Positions 53,506-62,460 are shown, counted from the stretch's first letter. The stretch: DNA of 64,000 nt from Paraburkholderia sejongensis (GCF_020880815.1 NZ_JAJITD010000008.1:1-64000); one strand, 5' to 3'. The notes: generated by a model from the sequence alone, not told the origin. Translations and numbers: made by a program.

Positions 53506-54402
53506 TTATGGCTGTGCGCGGACGAACGCGGCGATCGCGTCGTTCAGAGCAGCGGGCGCATCGCGATGCGGCGAGTGTCCGCCCGTATCGAGTTTGACGA
53601 GCCGCGCGTGCGGCACGCGCGCGGCGATCGTGTCGATCTGCGCCATCGTGCCGTAGTTGTCGTCGTGGCCCTGAATCGCGAGCAGCGGCCTTTCGATCGG
53701 CGCGAGCGCGTCGACGATCGACCACTGCCTGAACGCAGGATCGAGCCAGACGTCATTCCAGCCGTAGAACGCGGAATCGACGTCCGCGTGATAGCGGGCG
53801 AGCTTCGCGCGCAGGTCGGTGGTTTCGTAAAGCTGTCTGGTTTGCGCGATGCTTTGCACCGAGATGTCTTCGACGAACACATGTGGCGCGATCACGACCG
53901 CGCCCGCCAGCGCATCCGGATAGAGCGCCGCGTACAGCAGCGTGATCGAGCCGCCGTCGCTATGGCCGATCACCCACATGTGCCGGCGCTGTTGCGTATC
54001 GATGTCGAGCGCGTCGAGCAGCGCGGGGAGAACGTCGCGCGCCTGCGCGGTCATGAAATCGAGCGGCCATTTCACATCGGGTTCGCGTGGGGTCGACAGT
54101 CCATAGCCGGGCCGCGAATAGACGAGCCCGCGCATGCCGAGCCGTTCGCACAAGCGTTGCGGCCAGTCGCGCCACATCGCGATCGAACCGAGGCCTTCGT
54201 GCAGAAACACCGCGATCGGCGCATTTTCCGGGGCTTGCGCGGCTTCGTTGACCCAACGATATTCGATGCGCAACGGCCCATGCGACCCGCTCGCCGGCAA
54301 CTCGGCGAAGCGGCTCACAGCGGCGGATGCGTTCGCGGGGGCCTTCTCGGAGGCAATGGAAGGGGCAACAGCGGAGGCTACAGCGCAAGCAGGGTTCTGC
54401 AT
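53506..54402 (-). CDS. alpha/beta hydrolase of the benzoate (box) gene cluster
   Basis: A 298-residue alpha/beta hydrolase. VFLHEGLGSIAMWRDWPQ is the oxyanion region, GHSDGG is the nucleophile elbow with Ser near residue 145, and DTGGHSPHRD holds the catalytic His. It starts 12 bp after the benzoate-CoA ligase stop, so it is in the same operon. Box clusters often carry such a hydrolase; it may hydrolyse a CoA thioester or lactone by-product, but the family does not settle it. The first 35 residues are Ala/Ser-rich and may be overextended. Confidence 0.87.
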   Translation of the reverse strand: MQNPACAVASAVAPSIASEKAPANASAAVSRFAELPASGSHGPLRIEYRWVNEAAQAPENAPIAVFLHEGLGSIAMWRDWPQRLCERLGMRGLVYSRPGYGLSTPREPDVKWPLDFMTAQARDVLPALLDALDIDTQQRRHMWVIGHSDGGSITLLYAALYPDALAGAVVIAPHVFVEDISVQSIAQTRQLYETTDLRAKLARYHADVDSAFYGWNDVWLDPAFRQWSIVDALAPIERPLLAIQGHDDNYGTMAQIDTIAARVPHARLVKLDTGGHSPHRDAPAALNDAIAAFVRAQP

Positions 54403-54414
54403 CGATCGGTTACC

Positions 54415-56046
54415 TCATGATAGTTCGCGCAGCTTGAAGCGTTGAATCTTGCCGGTCGCGGTTTTCGGCAGGTCGTCGGCGAATACGATGTCGCGCGGGT
54501 ACTTGTGCGGCGCGAGTCGTCCCTTGACGAAGGCCTTCAGTTCGTCCGCGAGTATCTCAGACGGCGCGAACTCGCGCTTGAGCACGACGAACGCGCGCGT
54601 CTTCACGAGGCCGTCGCGCGCGAGCCCCACCACCGCCGCTTCGAGCACCGCGGGATGCTCGACCAGCACCATCTCGACCTCGACCGGTGACACGAACTGG
54701 CCGCTCACCTTCAGCATGTCGTCGCTGCGGCCCGCGTACACATAGCAGCCGTTCGCGAGGCGCCGGTATTTGTCGCCGCTTCTGATCCATTCGCCGAGGA
54801 AGGTCGCGCGGGTTTTCTCGCGATTGTTCCAGTACATCAACGCTGCGCTCGGACCCTTGATGAACAGATCGCCGACTTCGCCGTCGGCCACCGGCTGCCC
54901 GGATTCGTCGCGCAACTCGACTTCGTAGCCCGGCACCGGGCGACCGGTTGTGCCGTACTCGACTTCGCCCGGGCGATTCGACAGGAAGATGTGCAGCATT
55001 TCGGTCGAACCGATGCCGTCGAGGATCTCGGCGCCGAAGTGCGCGGTGAAGCGCTCGCCGACTTCGCGCGGCAACGCTTCGCCGGCCGACGCGCAAATCC
55101 GTATCGCGACGTCCGCGCGTGCCGGCAGATTCGGCGACTCCAGCATGTTCGCGTACAGCGTCGGCACGCCGTAAAACACGGTCGGCCGGTGCCGCACGAG
55201 GCGCGTGAAAATCGCGTCGGCGGTCGGGCGCTCGGCCATCAGGATCGCGGTCGCGCCGACCGACAGCGGAAAGGTCAGCGCATTGCCGAGTCCGTACGCG
55301 AAGAACAGTTTCGCCGCCGAAAACACCACGTCGCTTTCGACGATGCCGAGCACCGGCTTGCCGTACAACTCGGCGGTCCAGTACAGATTCGCATGCGTGT
55401 GCACGGTGCCTTTCGGCTTGCCGGTGGAGCCGGACGAATACAGCCAGAACGCGATGTCGTCGGCGCCGGTCGGACCGGCTTTGAGCGCGGGCGGCGCCGC
55501 GTCGAGCAGCGTTTCGAAGCGCGGCGGAACGGGCGATGCGAGCGATGCGGGCGATGCGGGCGATGCCGGCGCAGAGGCTGCCGCCGCGGCGGTGCCGTAC
55601 GGTTGCGACACCAGCAGCTGGCAACCGTCGTGCTCGACGCTGGCGAGCGCGTCGATCACATTGGGCAATAAGGGTTCCGAAACGATCGCCGCGCGCGCTT
55701 GGCTGTGCGTGAGCATGTACGCGTAGTCGGCGGCACCCAGCAGCGTGTTGGCGACGACCGGCACGATGCCCGCATACAGCGTGCCGAGAAACGCGACCGG
55801 CAGCGACACGGTGTCGAGCATCACCAGCAGCACGCGCTCCTCCGGGTGCACGCCGAGCGCGCGCAGCGCACTGGCGCAGCGGCGCGCGCGTTGCTCGAGT
55901 TCTCCGTAAGTCAGCGTGCCGTGATCGTCGAGATAGGCGAGCTTGCTCGCGCGCGCGTCGTTCAGCTGGAACAGATGCGCGGCGAAGTTGAACGACGGCG
56001 GCGGCGCGACGGGCTGCGACTCGGCCTTTTCCAGCAGGGCTTCCAT
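54415..56046 (-). CDS. bclA: benzoate-CoA ligase
   Basis: A 543-residue ANL-family acyl-CoA synthetase that activates benzoate to benzoyl-CoA with ATP and CoA. The AMP-binding P-loop is YSSGSTGKPKGTVHTH; later blocks are YGVPTLYANML, DGIGSTEMLHIFLSN, YVYAGRSDDMLKVSGQFVSP and the C-terminal PKTATGKIQRFKL with the adenylation lysine. Ser/Ala/Pro repeats near residues 160-175 come from a 9-bp tandem DNA repeat. The start ATG 56046 has GGAGGAGACCT in front. With boxABC it forms the aerobic benzoyl-CoA epoxidation pathway. Confidence 0.93.
   Translation of the reverse strand: MEALLEKAESQPVAPPPSFNFAAHLFQLNDARASKLAYLDDHGTLTYGELEQRARRCASALRALGVHPEERVLLVMLDTVSLPVAFLGTLYAGIVPVVANTLLGAADYAYMLTHSQARAAIVSEPLLPNVIDALASVEHDGCQLLVSQPYGTAAAAASAPASPASPASLASPVPPRFETLLDAAPPALKAGPTGADDIAFWLYSSGSTGKPKGTVHTHANLYWTAELYGKPVLGIVESDVVFSAAKLFFAYGLGNALTFPLSVGATAILMAERPTADAIFTRLVRHRPTVFYGVPTLYANMLESPNLPARADVAIRICASAGEALPREVGERFTAHFGAEILDGIGSTEMLHIFLSNRPGEVEYGTTGRPVPGYEVELRDESGQPVADGEVGDLFIKGPSAALMYWNNREKTRATFLGEWIRSGDKYRRLANGCYVYAGRSDDMLKVSGQFVSPVEVEMVLVEHPAVLEAAVVGLARDGLVKTRAFVVLKREFAPSEILADELKAFVKGRLAPHKYPRDIVFADDLPKTATGKIQRFKLRELS
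55533..55568. repeat. 9-bp tandem repeat inside bclA
   Basis: Four units of GCGATGC(G/C)(A/G), in phase with the reading frame, encode the Ser-Pro-Ala/Ala-Ser-Leu run of the ligase. The copy number could vary without breaking the frame. Confidence 0.75.
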
Positions 56047-56170
56047 AGGTCTCCTCCATCGGTGGGGCGCGCTCCGGCCGTTATGTGCTCGTGAGCCGCT
56101 CGCTGCGAATTGTTCGCGTGGGGCGTGGTGTGGGCTGCGATGTCGTGGCGTGGGCGGCGCGGCGCGCGGC

Positions 56171-56638
56171 TTACGCGCGCGTGAATTCGATCGCGCCTTG
56201 CGGCAGCAGATACAGCACCAGCGCCTGGCCGTTGGCGACCGTCGGCCGATGCGCGGAGCCGGGGCCGTACACACACCAGCCGGCCGGGTGGCCATCGAAC
56301 GTCGCGCCTTCGGTGAGCGGCATGATCAGGTCGATTTCGCCGTGCGGATGCACGTGGTGCGGACCGGCGATGTCCCGCATGTCGACGACGTCGACCGAAA
56401 AGCCATGAGTCTCGGGCAACGCGTTGAACACACGGCCGTAGCGGATGCCGCCGCCTTCGCGGTTGCACATCCAGCCGCTGGCGATAGCGCTGCGGCACGC
56501 GCTGGCCAGTTGCTGGAAAGTCGGGCTGTCGGCGGGCCAGGTGTCGTTCAGCCACGCGGCGAGCTCGGCGTCGACCGGCCGCCCGGCTAGTTGCCCGGTC
56601 ACGCCTGCGATCAGACGCTGGAAATCCTGTGGGGACAT
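56171..56638 (-). CDS. DUF4863 family protein
   Basis: A 155-residue protein beginning MSPQDFQRLIAGVTGQLAG. A cupin-like segment GPHHVHPHGEIDLIMPLTEG with several His (metal ligands likely) and GWCVYGPGSAHRPTV fit DUF4863, the family of 4-hydroxylaminobenzoate lyase, known from nitrobenzoate degradation. In box clusters its role is not clear. GGAGG lies 6 bases before the ATG at 56638. The frame is open further upstream, but the extra residues lack family character. First gene of the leftward bclA operon. Confidence 0.82.
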   Translation of the reverse strand: MSPQDFQRLIAGVTGQLAGRPVDAELAAWLNDTWPADSPTFQQLASACRSAIASGWMCNREGGGIRYGRVFNALPETHGFSVDVVDMRDIAGPHHVHPHGEIDLIMPLTEGATFDGHPAGWCVYGPGSAHRPTVANGQALVLYLLPQGAIEFTRA

Positions 56639-56783
56639 GCGAGCCTCCAGATGCGCGCGAGCGCCGGGTACGTGCCCGTGCACCGGCACTTTCGTGCAGG
56701 CGTGCTGCCGCGCGGTCTCCATGACGCAGCCGGGCTTGCTCGGCTGCGCGCGAATGTTTGTTTGAATCTGCATTTGGCGAAAA

Positions 56784-56811
56784 ATTAAACCGTTCAGTCG
56801 ACGCCTGTCAA
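56784..56811 (-). promoter_or_regulatory. sigma70-type promoter of the DUF4863-bclA operon
   Basis: On the minus strand, -35 TTGACA (56811-56806) and -10 TTTAAT (56789-56784) are spaced by 16 bp. A copy of the GCACTATAGT element (56812-56821) abuts and precedes the -35 box, a position suited to repression. Confidence 0.65.
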
Positions 56812-56978
56812 GCACTATAGTACATGCGCCGAATTCACGAGGTCGCAGAATATGAATCAAAAGTACTCTCAGGGAAAGCCCTCATCTGCGCAGCTGGATC
56901 GCGCCGAGCGGGGCCGCGTCGGGGTTTGCCAGTAAGTGCACTAAAGTGCTTTACTTGTTAAATAAAGTGCACTATGGT
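56812..56978. promoter_or_regulatory. three GCACTnnAGTGC-type elements in the bclA/box divergent region
   Basis: Copies are GCACTATAGTAC at 56812-56823, GCACTAAAGTGC at 56938-56949 (perfect palindrome with 2-nt spacer), and GCACTATGGTTC at 56969-56980. The last two start 31 bp apart, about three helical turns, and an overlapping AGTGCACT occurs in each (56935-56942, 56966-56973). The left copy abuts the leftward -35 box; the third overlaps the rightward -10 box. This fits a regulator that controls both operons; BoxR is the expected candidate but is not encoded in the window. Confidence 0.6.
56950..56978 (+). promoter_or_regulatory. sigma70-type promoter of the boxCBA operon
   Basis: -35 TTTACT (56950-56955) and -10 TATGGT (56973-56978) with a 17-bp spacer, upstream of boxC at 57019. 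The -10 box lies inside the third GCACT element. Confidence 0.5.
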
Positions 56979-57018
56979 TCAAAAAATAGCCTCGCATCGT
57001 CAATCAGGAGACACCCCC

Positions 57019-58689
57019 ATGTCCGCAGTTGAGCCCGCCGTCGCCCCGGTCGACTACCGCACCGACCCGTCGCAGTACCAGCACTGGAAGCTCAGTTTCA
57101 ACGGCCCGGTTGCGACGCTCGGCATCGACATCGCCGAGGACGGCGGGATCCGCGACGGCTACAAGCTCAAGCTCAATTCATACGATCTCGGCGTCGATAT
57201 CGAGCTGCACGACGCGCTGCAGCGAATCCGCTTCGAGCATCCGGAAGTGCGGACCGTGGTGGTGACGAGCCTGAAGGACCGGGTGTTCTGCTCGGGTGCG
57301 AACATCTTCATGCTCGGTCTGTCGTCGCACGCGTGGAAGGTCAACTTCTGCAAGTTCACCAACGAAACCCGCAACGGCCTCGAAGATTCGTCGCGTCATT
57401 CGGGGCTCAAATTTCTCGCCGCGGTGAACGGTTCGTGCGCGGGCGGCGGCTACGAACTCGCGCTTGCCTGCGACGAAATCTATCTGATCGACGATCGTTC
57501 GTCGTCCGTATCGTTGCCGGAAGTGCCGCTGCTCGGCGTGCTGCCCGGCACCGGCGGTCTGACGCGGGTGACCGACAAGCGCCACGTGCGCCACGATCGC
57601 GCGGATATCTTTTGCACGCTGGTCGAAGGCGTGCGCGGCGAGCGTGCGAAGGCGTGGCGGCTCGTCGATGAAGTCGTGAAGCCGAACCAGTTCGAGCAGG
57701 CGATTCAGGCGCGCGCGCTCGAACTGGCCGCGCACAGCGACCGGCCCGTCGATGCGCAAGGCGTCGCGCTCACCCGTATCGAACGCAGCGAGCGCGCGGA
57801 CGGCCTGAGCTATGCAACCGTCGACGTGACGATCGATCGCGCCAAACGCGTTGCGACTTTTACCGCGCGTGCGCCGCTCAGCGCGCCGCCTTCGGAGCTT
57901 GACGCGATCGTCGCGGCCGGCGCGAACTGGTGGCCGCTGCAATTCGCACGCGAACTCGACGACGCGATCCTGTCGATGCGCACCAACGAACTCGACATCG
58001 GCACCTGGGTGTTCAAGACCACCGGCGACGCCCGTCATCTGCTGGCGGCCGACGCGACGCTGCTGCAGCACAGGGATCACTGGTTCGTGCGCGAGACGAT
58101 CGGCATGCTGCGCCGCACGCTCGCGCGTATCGACGTGTCGTCGCGCTCGCTGTTCGCGCTGATCGAACCGGGTTCGTGTTTCGCCGGCACGTTCGCCGAG
58201 ATCGCGTTCGCCGCCGATCGCAGCTACATGGCCGCGCTGCCGGACCGCGAAGACGACGAGCCGGCGCTGACGCTGTCGGAAGTCAACTTCGGTCTGTATC
58301 CGCTCGTCACGCATCAGTCGCGGCTAGCGCGGCGCTTCTACGAGGAGTCCGAACCGCTCGACGCGGTGCGCGCGCTGCTCGGCCAGCCGCTCGGGCCGCG
58401 CGACGCCGAGCGCCTCGGTCTCGTCACCGCGGCGCCGGACGATATCGACTGGGCCGACGAAATCCGCATCGCGCTCGAGGAGCGCGCGGCGATGTCGCCG
58501 GATGCACTGACCGGGCTCGAAGCGAATCTGCGCTTCAACGGACCGGAGACGATGGAGACACGCATTTTCGGGCGTCTCACCGCCTGGCAGAACTGGATTT
58601 TCAACCGTCCGAACGCGGTGGGCGAGAAGGGCGCGCTCAAGGTGTACGGCAAGGGCAGCAAGCCGCAATTCGATGTGTCGCGCGTCTGA
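57019..58689 (+). CDS. boxC: 2,3-epoxybenzoyl-CoA dihydrolase
   Basis: A 556-residue protein made of two crotonase (enoyl-CoA hydratase-like) modules. The first contains DRVFCSGANIFMLGL and AAVNGSCAGGGYELALACDEI, with EVPLLGVLPGTGGLTR. BoxC opens the ring of 2,3-epoxybenzoyl-CoA, releasing formate and giving 3,4-dehydroadipyl-CoA semialdehyde. CAGGAG stands before the ATG at 57019. It is the first gene of boxC-boxB-boxA. Confidence 0.95.
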   Translation: MSAVEPAVAPVDYRTDPSQYQHWKLSFNGPVATLGIDIAEDGGIRDGYKLKLNSYDLGVDIELHDALQRIRFEHPEVRTVVVTSLKDRVFCSGANIFMLGLSSHAWKVNFCKFTNETRNGLEDSSRHSGLKFLAAVNGSCAGGGYELALACDEIYLIDDRSSSVSLPEVPLLGVLPGTGGLTRVTDKRHVRHDRADIFCTLVEGVRGERAKAWRLVDEVVKPNQFEQAIQARALELAAHSDRPVDAQGVALTRIERSERADGLSYATVDVTIDRAKRVATFTARAPLSAPPSELDAIVAAGANWWPLQFARELDDAILSMRTNELDIGTWVFKTTGDARHLLAADATLLQHRDHWFVRETIGMLRRTLARIDVSSRSLFALIEPGSCFAGTFAEIAFAADRSYMAALPDREDDEPALTLSEVNFGLYPLVTHQSRLARRFYEESEPLDAVRALLGQPLGPRDAERLGLVTAAPDDIDWADEIRIALEERAAMSPDALTGLEANLRFNGPETMETRIFGRLTAWQNWIFNRPNAVGEKGALKVYGKGSKPQFDVSRV

Positions 58690-58720
58690 TCACGCGGCTT
58701 TCGCACAGGAAACCGACCCC

Positions 58721-60148
58721 ATGTCCACGATCAACTACAGCGAAAAGATTCCGAACAATGTCAACCTCGCCGACGACCGCGCACTGCAGCGCGCGCTCGA
58801 ACAGTGGCAACCGAACTTCCTGTCGTGGTGGGGCGACATGGGCCCGGAAGGCTCGCACGGCTACGACGTGTATCTGCGCACCGCGGTCAGCGTCGACGCC
58901 GGCGGCTGGGCGCATTTCGATTACGTGAAAATGCCCGAGTACCGCTGGGGCATTTTCCTCACGCCGGGCGAGCAGGAGCGCAAGATCCATTTCGGCGAGC
59001 ACAAGGGCGAAGCCGCGTGGCAGGACGTGCCGGGCGAGCATCGCGCGAATCTGCGCCGCATCATCGTGACCCAGGGCGATACCGAGCCGGCTTCGGTCGA
59101 ACAGCAGCGTCACCTCGGGCTCACCGCGCCGTCGCTGTACGATCTGCGCAACCTGTTCCAGGTCAACGTCGAGGAAGGCCGCCATCTGTGGGCGATGGTC
59201 TATCTGCTGCATCGCTATTTCGGCCGCGACGGTCGTGAGGAAGCCGAAGCATTGCTCGGCCGCCGGTCGGGCGACGACGACAATCCGCGCATTCTTGGCG
59301 CGTTCAACGAGAAAACGCCGGACTGGCTCGCGTTCTACATGTTCACGTACTTCACCGATCGCGACGGTAAATTCCAGCTGTCGGCGCTCGCCGAGTCGGG
59401 CTTCGATCCGCTCGCGCGCACCACCCGGTTCATGCTGACCGAAGAAGCGCATCATATGTTCGTCGGCGAATCGGGCGTGTCGCGCGTGATTCAGCGCACC
59501 GCGCAGGTGATGAACGAACTCGGCACCGACGACGTCGCGAAGCTGCGCGCGGCCGGCGTGATCGATCTGCCGACGATCCAGCGCTATCTGAACTTCCACT
59601 ACTCGGTGACGATCGACCTGTTCGGCGCCGATCATTCGTCGAATGCGGCGACGTTTTATAGCTCGGGGCTGAAGGGCCGCTACGAGGAAGGCAAGCGCGA
59701 CGACGATCATCGTCTGAACGAGCACAGCTACAAGCTGCTCGACGTGCAGGACGGCAAGCTGGTCGAGCGCGAGGTGCCGATGCTGAACGCGATGAACGAA
59801 GTGCTGCGCGACGATTACATCAAGGATTCGGTGGCCGGCGTCGGCCGCTGGAACAAGGTGCTGGAAAAGGCCGGCATCGATTGGCGCATGACAGTGCCGC
59901 ACAAGGCGTTCAACCGGCAGATCGGCACCTTCGCGGGCACCCGGGTGTCGCCCGACGGCCGCGTGCTCAGCGAGACCGAATGGGCCGCGAACGAGGCGAA
60001 GTGGCTCGCCACGCCGGAAGACCGCGCGTTCGTCGCGTCGCTGATGGGACGCGTCGCCGAGCCGGGCAAGTTCGCAAACTGGATCGCGCCGCCGGCGATG
60101 GGCGTGAACCGGCAACCGGTCGATTTCGAATACGTGCGCTTCAATTGA
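58721..60148 (+). CDS. boxB: benzoyl-CoA 2,3-epoxidase, oxygenase subunit
   Basis: A 475-residue di-iron epoxidase. Ligand-like segments are EEGRHLWAMVYLLHRYFG and TEEAHHMFVGESGVSR, each with the ExxH pattern of class I di-iron proteins. The start MSTINYSEKIPNNVNLADDR is the family's. It adds O2-derived oxygen to benzoyl-CoA to form 2,3-epoxybenzoyl-CoA, with electrons from BoxA. It follows boxC by 31 bp. Confidence 0.97.
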   Translation: MSTINYSEKIPNNVNLADDRALQRALEQWQPNFLSWWGDMGPEGSHGYDVYLRTAVSVDAGGWAHFDYVKMPEYRWGIFLTPGEQERKIHFGEHKGEAAWQDVPGEHRANLRRIIVTQGDTEPASVEQQRHLGLTAPSLYDLRNLFQVNVEEGRHLWAMVYLLHRYFGRDGREEAEALLGRRSGDDDNPRILGAFNEKTPDWLAFYMFTYFTDRDGKFQLSALAESGFDPLARTTRFMLTEEAHHMFVGESGVSRVIQRTAQVMNELGTDDVAKLRAAGVIDLPTIQRYLNFHYSVTIDLFGADHSSNAATFYSSGLKGRYEEGKRDDDHRLNEHSYKLLDVQDGKLVEREVPMLNAMNEVLRDDYIKDSVAGVGRWNKVLEKAGIDWRMTVPHKAFNRQIGTFAGTRVSPDGRVLSETEWAANEAKWLATPEDRAFVASLMGRVAEPGKFANWIAPPAMGVNRQPVDFEYVRFN

Positions 60149-60182
60149 CGCGCGCGGCCCGTCTTTGCAGTCGGAGGAAGTC

Positions 60183-61418
60183 ATGAACGGCCCAGCGTCG
60201 ATCGAAGTTGTGCGCCAGCATCTGATCGATCCGGAAATCTGTATTCGCTGCAACACCTGCGAAGAGACCTGTCCGATCGACGCGATCACGCACGACGAGA
60301 ACAACTACGTGGTCAGGGCGGATATCTGCAACGGCTGCATGGCCTGCGTGCCGCCGTGCCCGACCGGCGCGATCGACAACTGGCGCACCGTGCTGAGGGC
60401 CGACGCGTATTCGATCGACGAGCAATTCACGTGGGACGTGCTGCCCGAACAGAACACGATGGCGGTGCCGCCCGCGGAACCGGCGTTGCCCGCCCAGGGC
60501 GACAGCACCGACGAGGCGGACGGCATCGAAGTCGACACGGTGCGCGGCGCGCAGGTGCCGCCGTGGTCGGCCGCGAAGCCGTACGTGAATCTGTACACGC
60601 ACGCGAGCCCGACCAGCGCGACCGTGGTCGGCAACTACCGCCTGACCGACGCGTCGACTTCCAGCGATATTCATCACATCGTGCTCGACTTCGGCGCGAT
60701 GCCGTTTCCGGTGCTCGAAGGACAATCGATCGGCATTCTGCCGCCGGGCGCGAGCGCCGACGGCCGCGTGCATCATGCGCGCCAGTACTCGATAGCGAGC
60801 CCGCGCGACGGCGAGCGGCCCGGCTACAACAACGTGTCGCTGACGGTCAAGCGGGTCGCGCGCCAGCACGGCGATGCGGTCGACGGCGTCTGCTCGAACT
60901 ATCTGTGCGATCTGAAAAAGGGCGACACGGTCAGCGTGATCGGGCCGTTCGGCAGCACGTTTCTGATGCCTAATCATCCGAACTCGCATCTGCTGATGAT
61001 CTGCACCGGCACCGGCTCCGCGCCGATGCGGGCGATGACCGAGTACCGCCGGCGCAAGCGCCTGAAAGGCGCGACCGGCAAGCTGATGCTGTTTTTCGGT
61101 GCGCGCACCAAGGAGGAACTGCCTTACTTCGGGCCGCTGACGAATCTGCCAAAGGATTTCATCGATACCACGCTGGCGTTTTCGCGCACCGCGGGGCAGG
61201 CGAAGCGCTACGTGCAGGACGCGATGCGCGAGCGCGCGGCCGACGTCGCGAGTCTGCTGAAGGACGACAACACCTACATCTACGTGTGCGGTCTGAAGGG
61301 GATGGAGGACGGCGTGTTGCAGGCGTTGCGGGAGATCGCCGAACAGCGGCAACTCGACTGGGACGCGCTGTGGGCGAAGCTGAAGCGGGAAGGGCGCCTG
61401 CATCTGGAGACTTACTGA
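60183..61418 (+). CDS. boxA: benzoyl-CoA 2,3-epoxidase, reductase subunit
   Basis: A 411-residue NADPH-dependent reductase. Two N-terminal 4Fe-4S motifs use C20, C23, C26, C30 and C49, C52, C55, C59. After an acidic linker, a ferredoxin-NADP reductase module has RQYSIASPRDGE (FAD) and ICTGTGSAPMRAM (NADPH), ending in HLETY. GGAGGAAG lies before the ATG at 60183. It delivers electrons to BoxB. Last gene of the box operon. Confidence 0.96.
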   Translation: MNGPASIEVVRQHLIDPEICIRCNTCEETCPIDAITHDENNYVVRADICNGCMACVPPCPTGAIDNWRTVLRADAYSIDEQFTWDVLPEQNTMAVPPAEPALPAQGDSTDEADGIEVDTVRGAQVPPWSAAKPYVNLYTHASPTSATVVGNYRLTDASTSSDIHHIVLDFGAMPFPVLEGQSIGILPPGASADGRVHHARQYSIASPRDGERPGYNNVSLTVKRVARQHGDAVDGVCSNYLCDLKKGDTVSVIGPFGSTFLMPNHPNSHLLMICTGTGSAPMRAMTEYRRRKRLKGATGKLMLFFGARTKEELPYFGPLTNLPKDFIDTTLAFSRTAGQAKRYVQDAMRERAADVASLLKDDNTYIYVCGLKGMEDGVLQALREIAEQRQLDWDALWAKLKREGRLHLETY

Positions 61419-61564
61419 GCGGCGCGCGCCCGCGCGCTTCGCGCGGCTGCCGCGTTCCGCTTTGAAAAAGGTGGACGGTTTGCTACAGTCGGCCCACGTT
61501 GCGCCGCGGCCCGAAAGGGCCGGCGCCACAGCCGCTTACAGGTCGCCACCCCACGGAGTCATCG

Positions 61565-62344
61565 ATGAATCCGCTTCGTTCCCTCGCGCTCGTCGCGTTG
61601 CTGCAGATCGCGCTCGCGCTGCCCGCGCACGCCGACGATCTCGCGCGGATCAAGGCCGCCGGCGTGCTGCGCATCGGCACCGAGGGCACCTACGCGCCGT
61701 TCAGCTATCACGACGAGACGGGCCGGCTGACCGGCTTCGACGTCGAACTCGGCAGCGCGATCGCACAGCGGCTCGGCGTCGACGCGCAATTCATCGAGGG
61801 CAAATGGGATGGCATGATCGGCGGGCTCGACATGAACCGTTACGACGCGGTGATCAACGAAGTGGCGATCACCGACGAACGCAAGCTCAAATACGATTAC
61901 TCGACGCCGTACCTCACGTCGCACTCGGTGCTGATCGTCGCGTCGGACAACACCAGCATCCACTCGTTCGACGATCTGAAAGGCCGTAAAACGGCCAATA
62001 CGCTGGGCAGCGCGGTCGGCCGGGTCGCGGCCGCGCATGGCGCGCAGGTGATTCCGGCGGCGAGTTTCGAGGACTCGATCGAGCTCGTCATCGCGGGCCG
62101 CGTCGATGCGACGGTCAACGATTCGCTGTCGTTTCTCGATTACCGCAAGCGCCGGCCGGATGCCCCGGTGAAAGTCGTCGCGGTCGATCAGTCGGCCGGC
62201 AGTGGTGATCACGCCGCGGTGCTGATCCGCAAGGGCAGCCCGAAACTGCGCGCGGCGCTCGACGACGCGCTCGCGCGCCTGCGCAAAGACGGCACCTATC
62301 TGCGAATTTCGCAGAAGTACTTCGGTCGCGACGTTTATCAATGA
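61565..62344 (+). CDS. amino-acid ABC transporter periplasmic binding protein
   Basis: A 259-residue exported protein. The signal peptide is about residues 1-23 (MNPLRSLALVALLQIALALP...AHA). The mature chain has the family-3 solute-binding profile: VLRIGTEGTYAPFSYHDETGRLTGFDVELGSAIA near the start, and LKGRKTANTLGSAVGR. It resembles cystine/polar amino-acid binding proteins such as FliY. No permease or ATPase gene is nearby, so it is an orphan or serves a distant transporter. It has its own terminator. Confidence 0.9.
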   Translation: MNPLRSLALVALLQIALALPAHADDLARIKAAGVLRIGTEGTYAPFSYHDETGRLTGFDVELGSAIAQRLGVDAQFIEGKWDGMIGGLDMNRYDAVINEVAITDERKLKYDYSTPYLTSHSVLIVASDNTSIHSFDDLKGRKTANTLGSAVGRVAAAHGAQVIPAASFEDSIELVIAGRVDATVNDSLSFLDYRKRRPDAPVKVVAVDQSAGSGDHAAVLIRKGSPKLRAALDDALARLRKDGTYLRISQKYFGRDVYQ

Positions 62345-62368
62345 ATCGGCGCGTGATGAATCGCCAAT

Positions 62369-62406
62369 AAAAAAGAGGGGGCGTCTTCACGCCCCCTCTT
62401 TTTTTT
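62369..62406. terminator. bidirectional terminator between the binding-protein gene and leuA
   Basis: AAGAGGGGGCG (62373-62383) pairs with CGCCCCCTCTT (62390-62400), with six A before and eight T after. It serves both convergent genes. Confidence 0.92.
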
Positions 62407-62460
62407 GCCGGCAGCGCGCCGCTTATCCGGCGCGCCGCCTCGTCGATTGCAGAGCCGAAC

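Noticed and set aside
56639..56860. N-terminal extension of the DUF4863 protein
   Set aside because: The promoter inferred at 56784-56811 lies inside it, and GGAGG marks the start at 56638.
58637..60304. 555-residue minus-strand frame opposite boxB
   Set aside because: Shadow frame; boxB on the plus strand is unmistakable.
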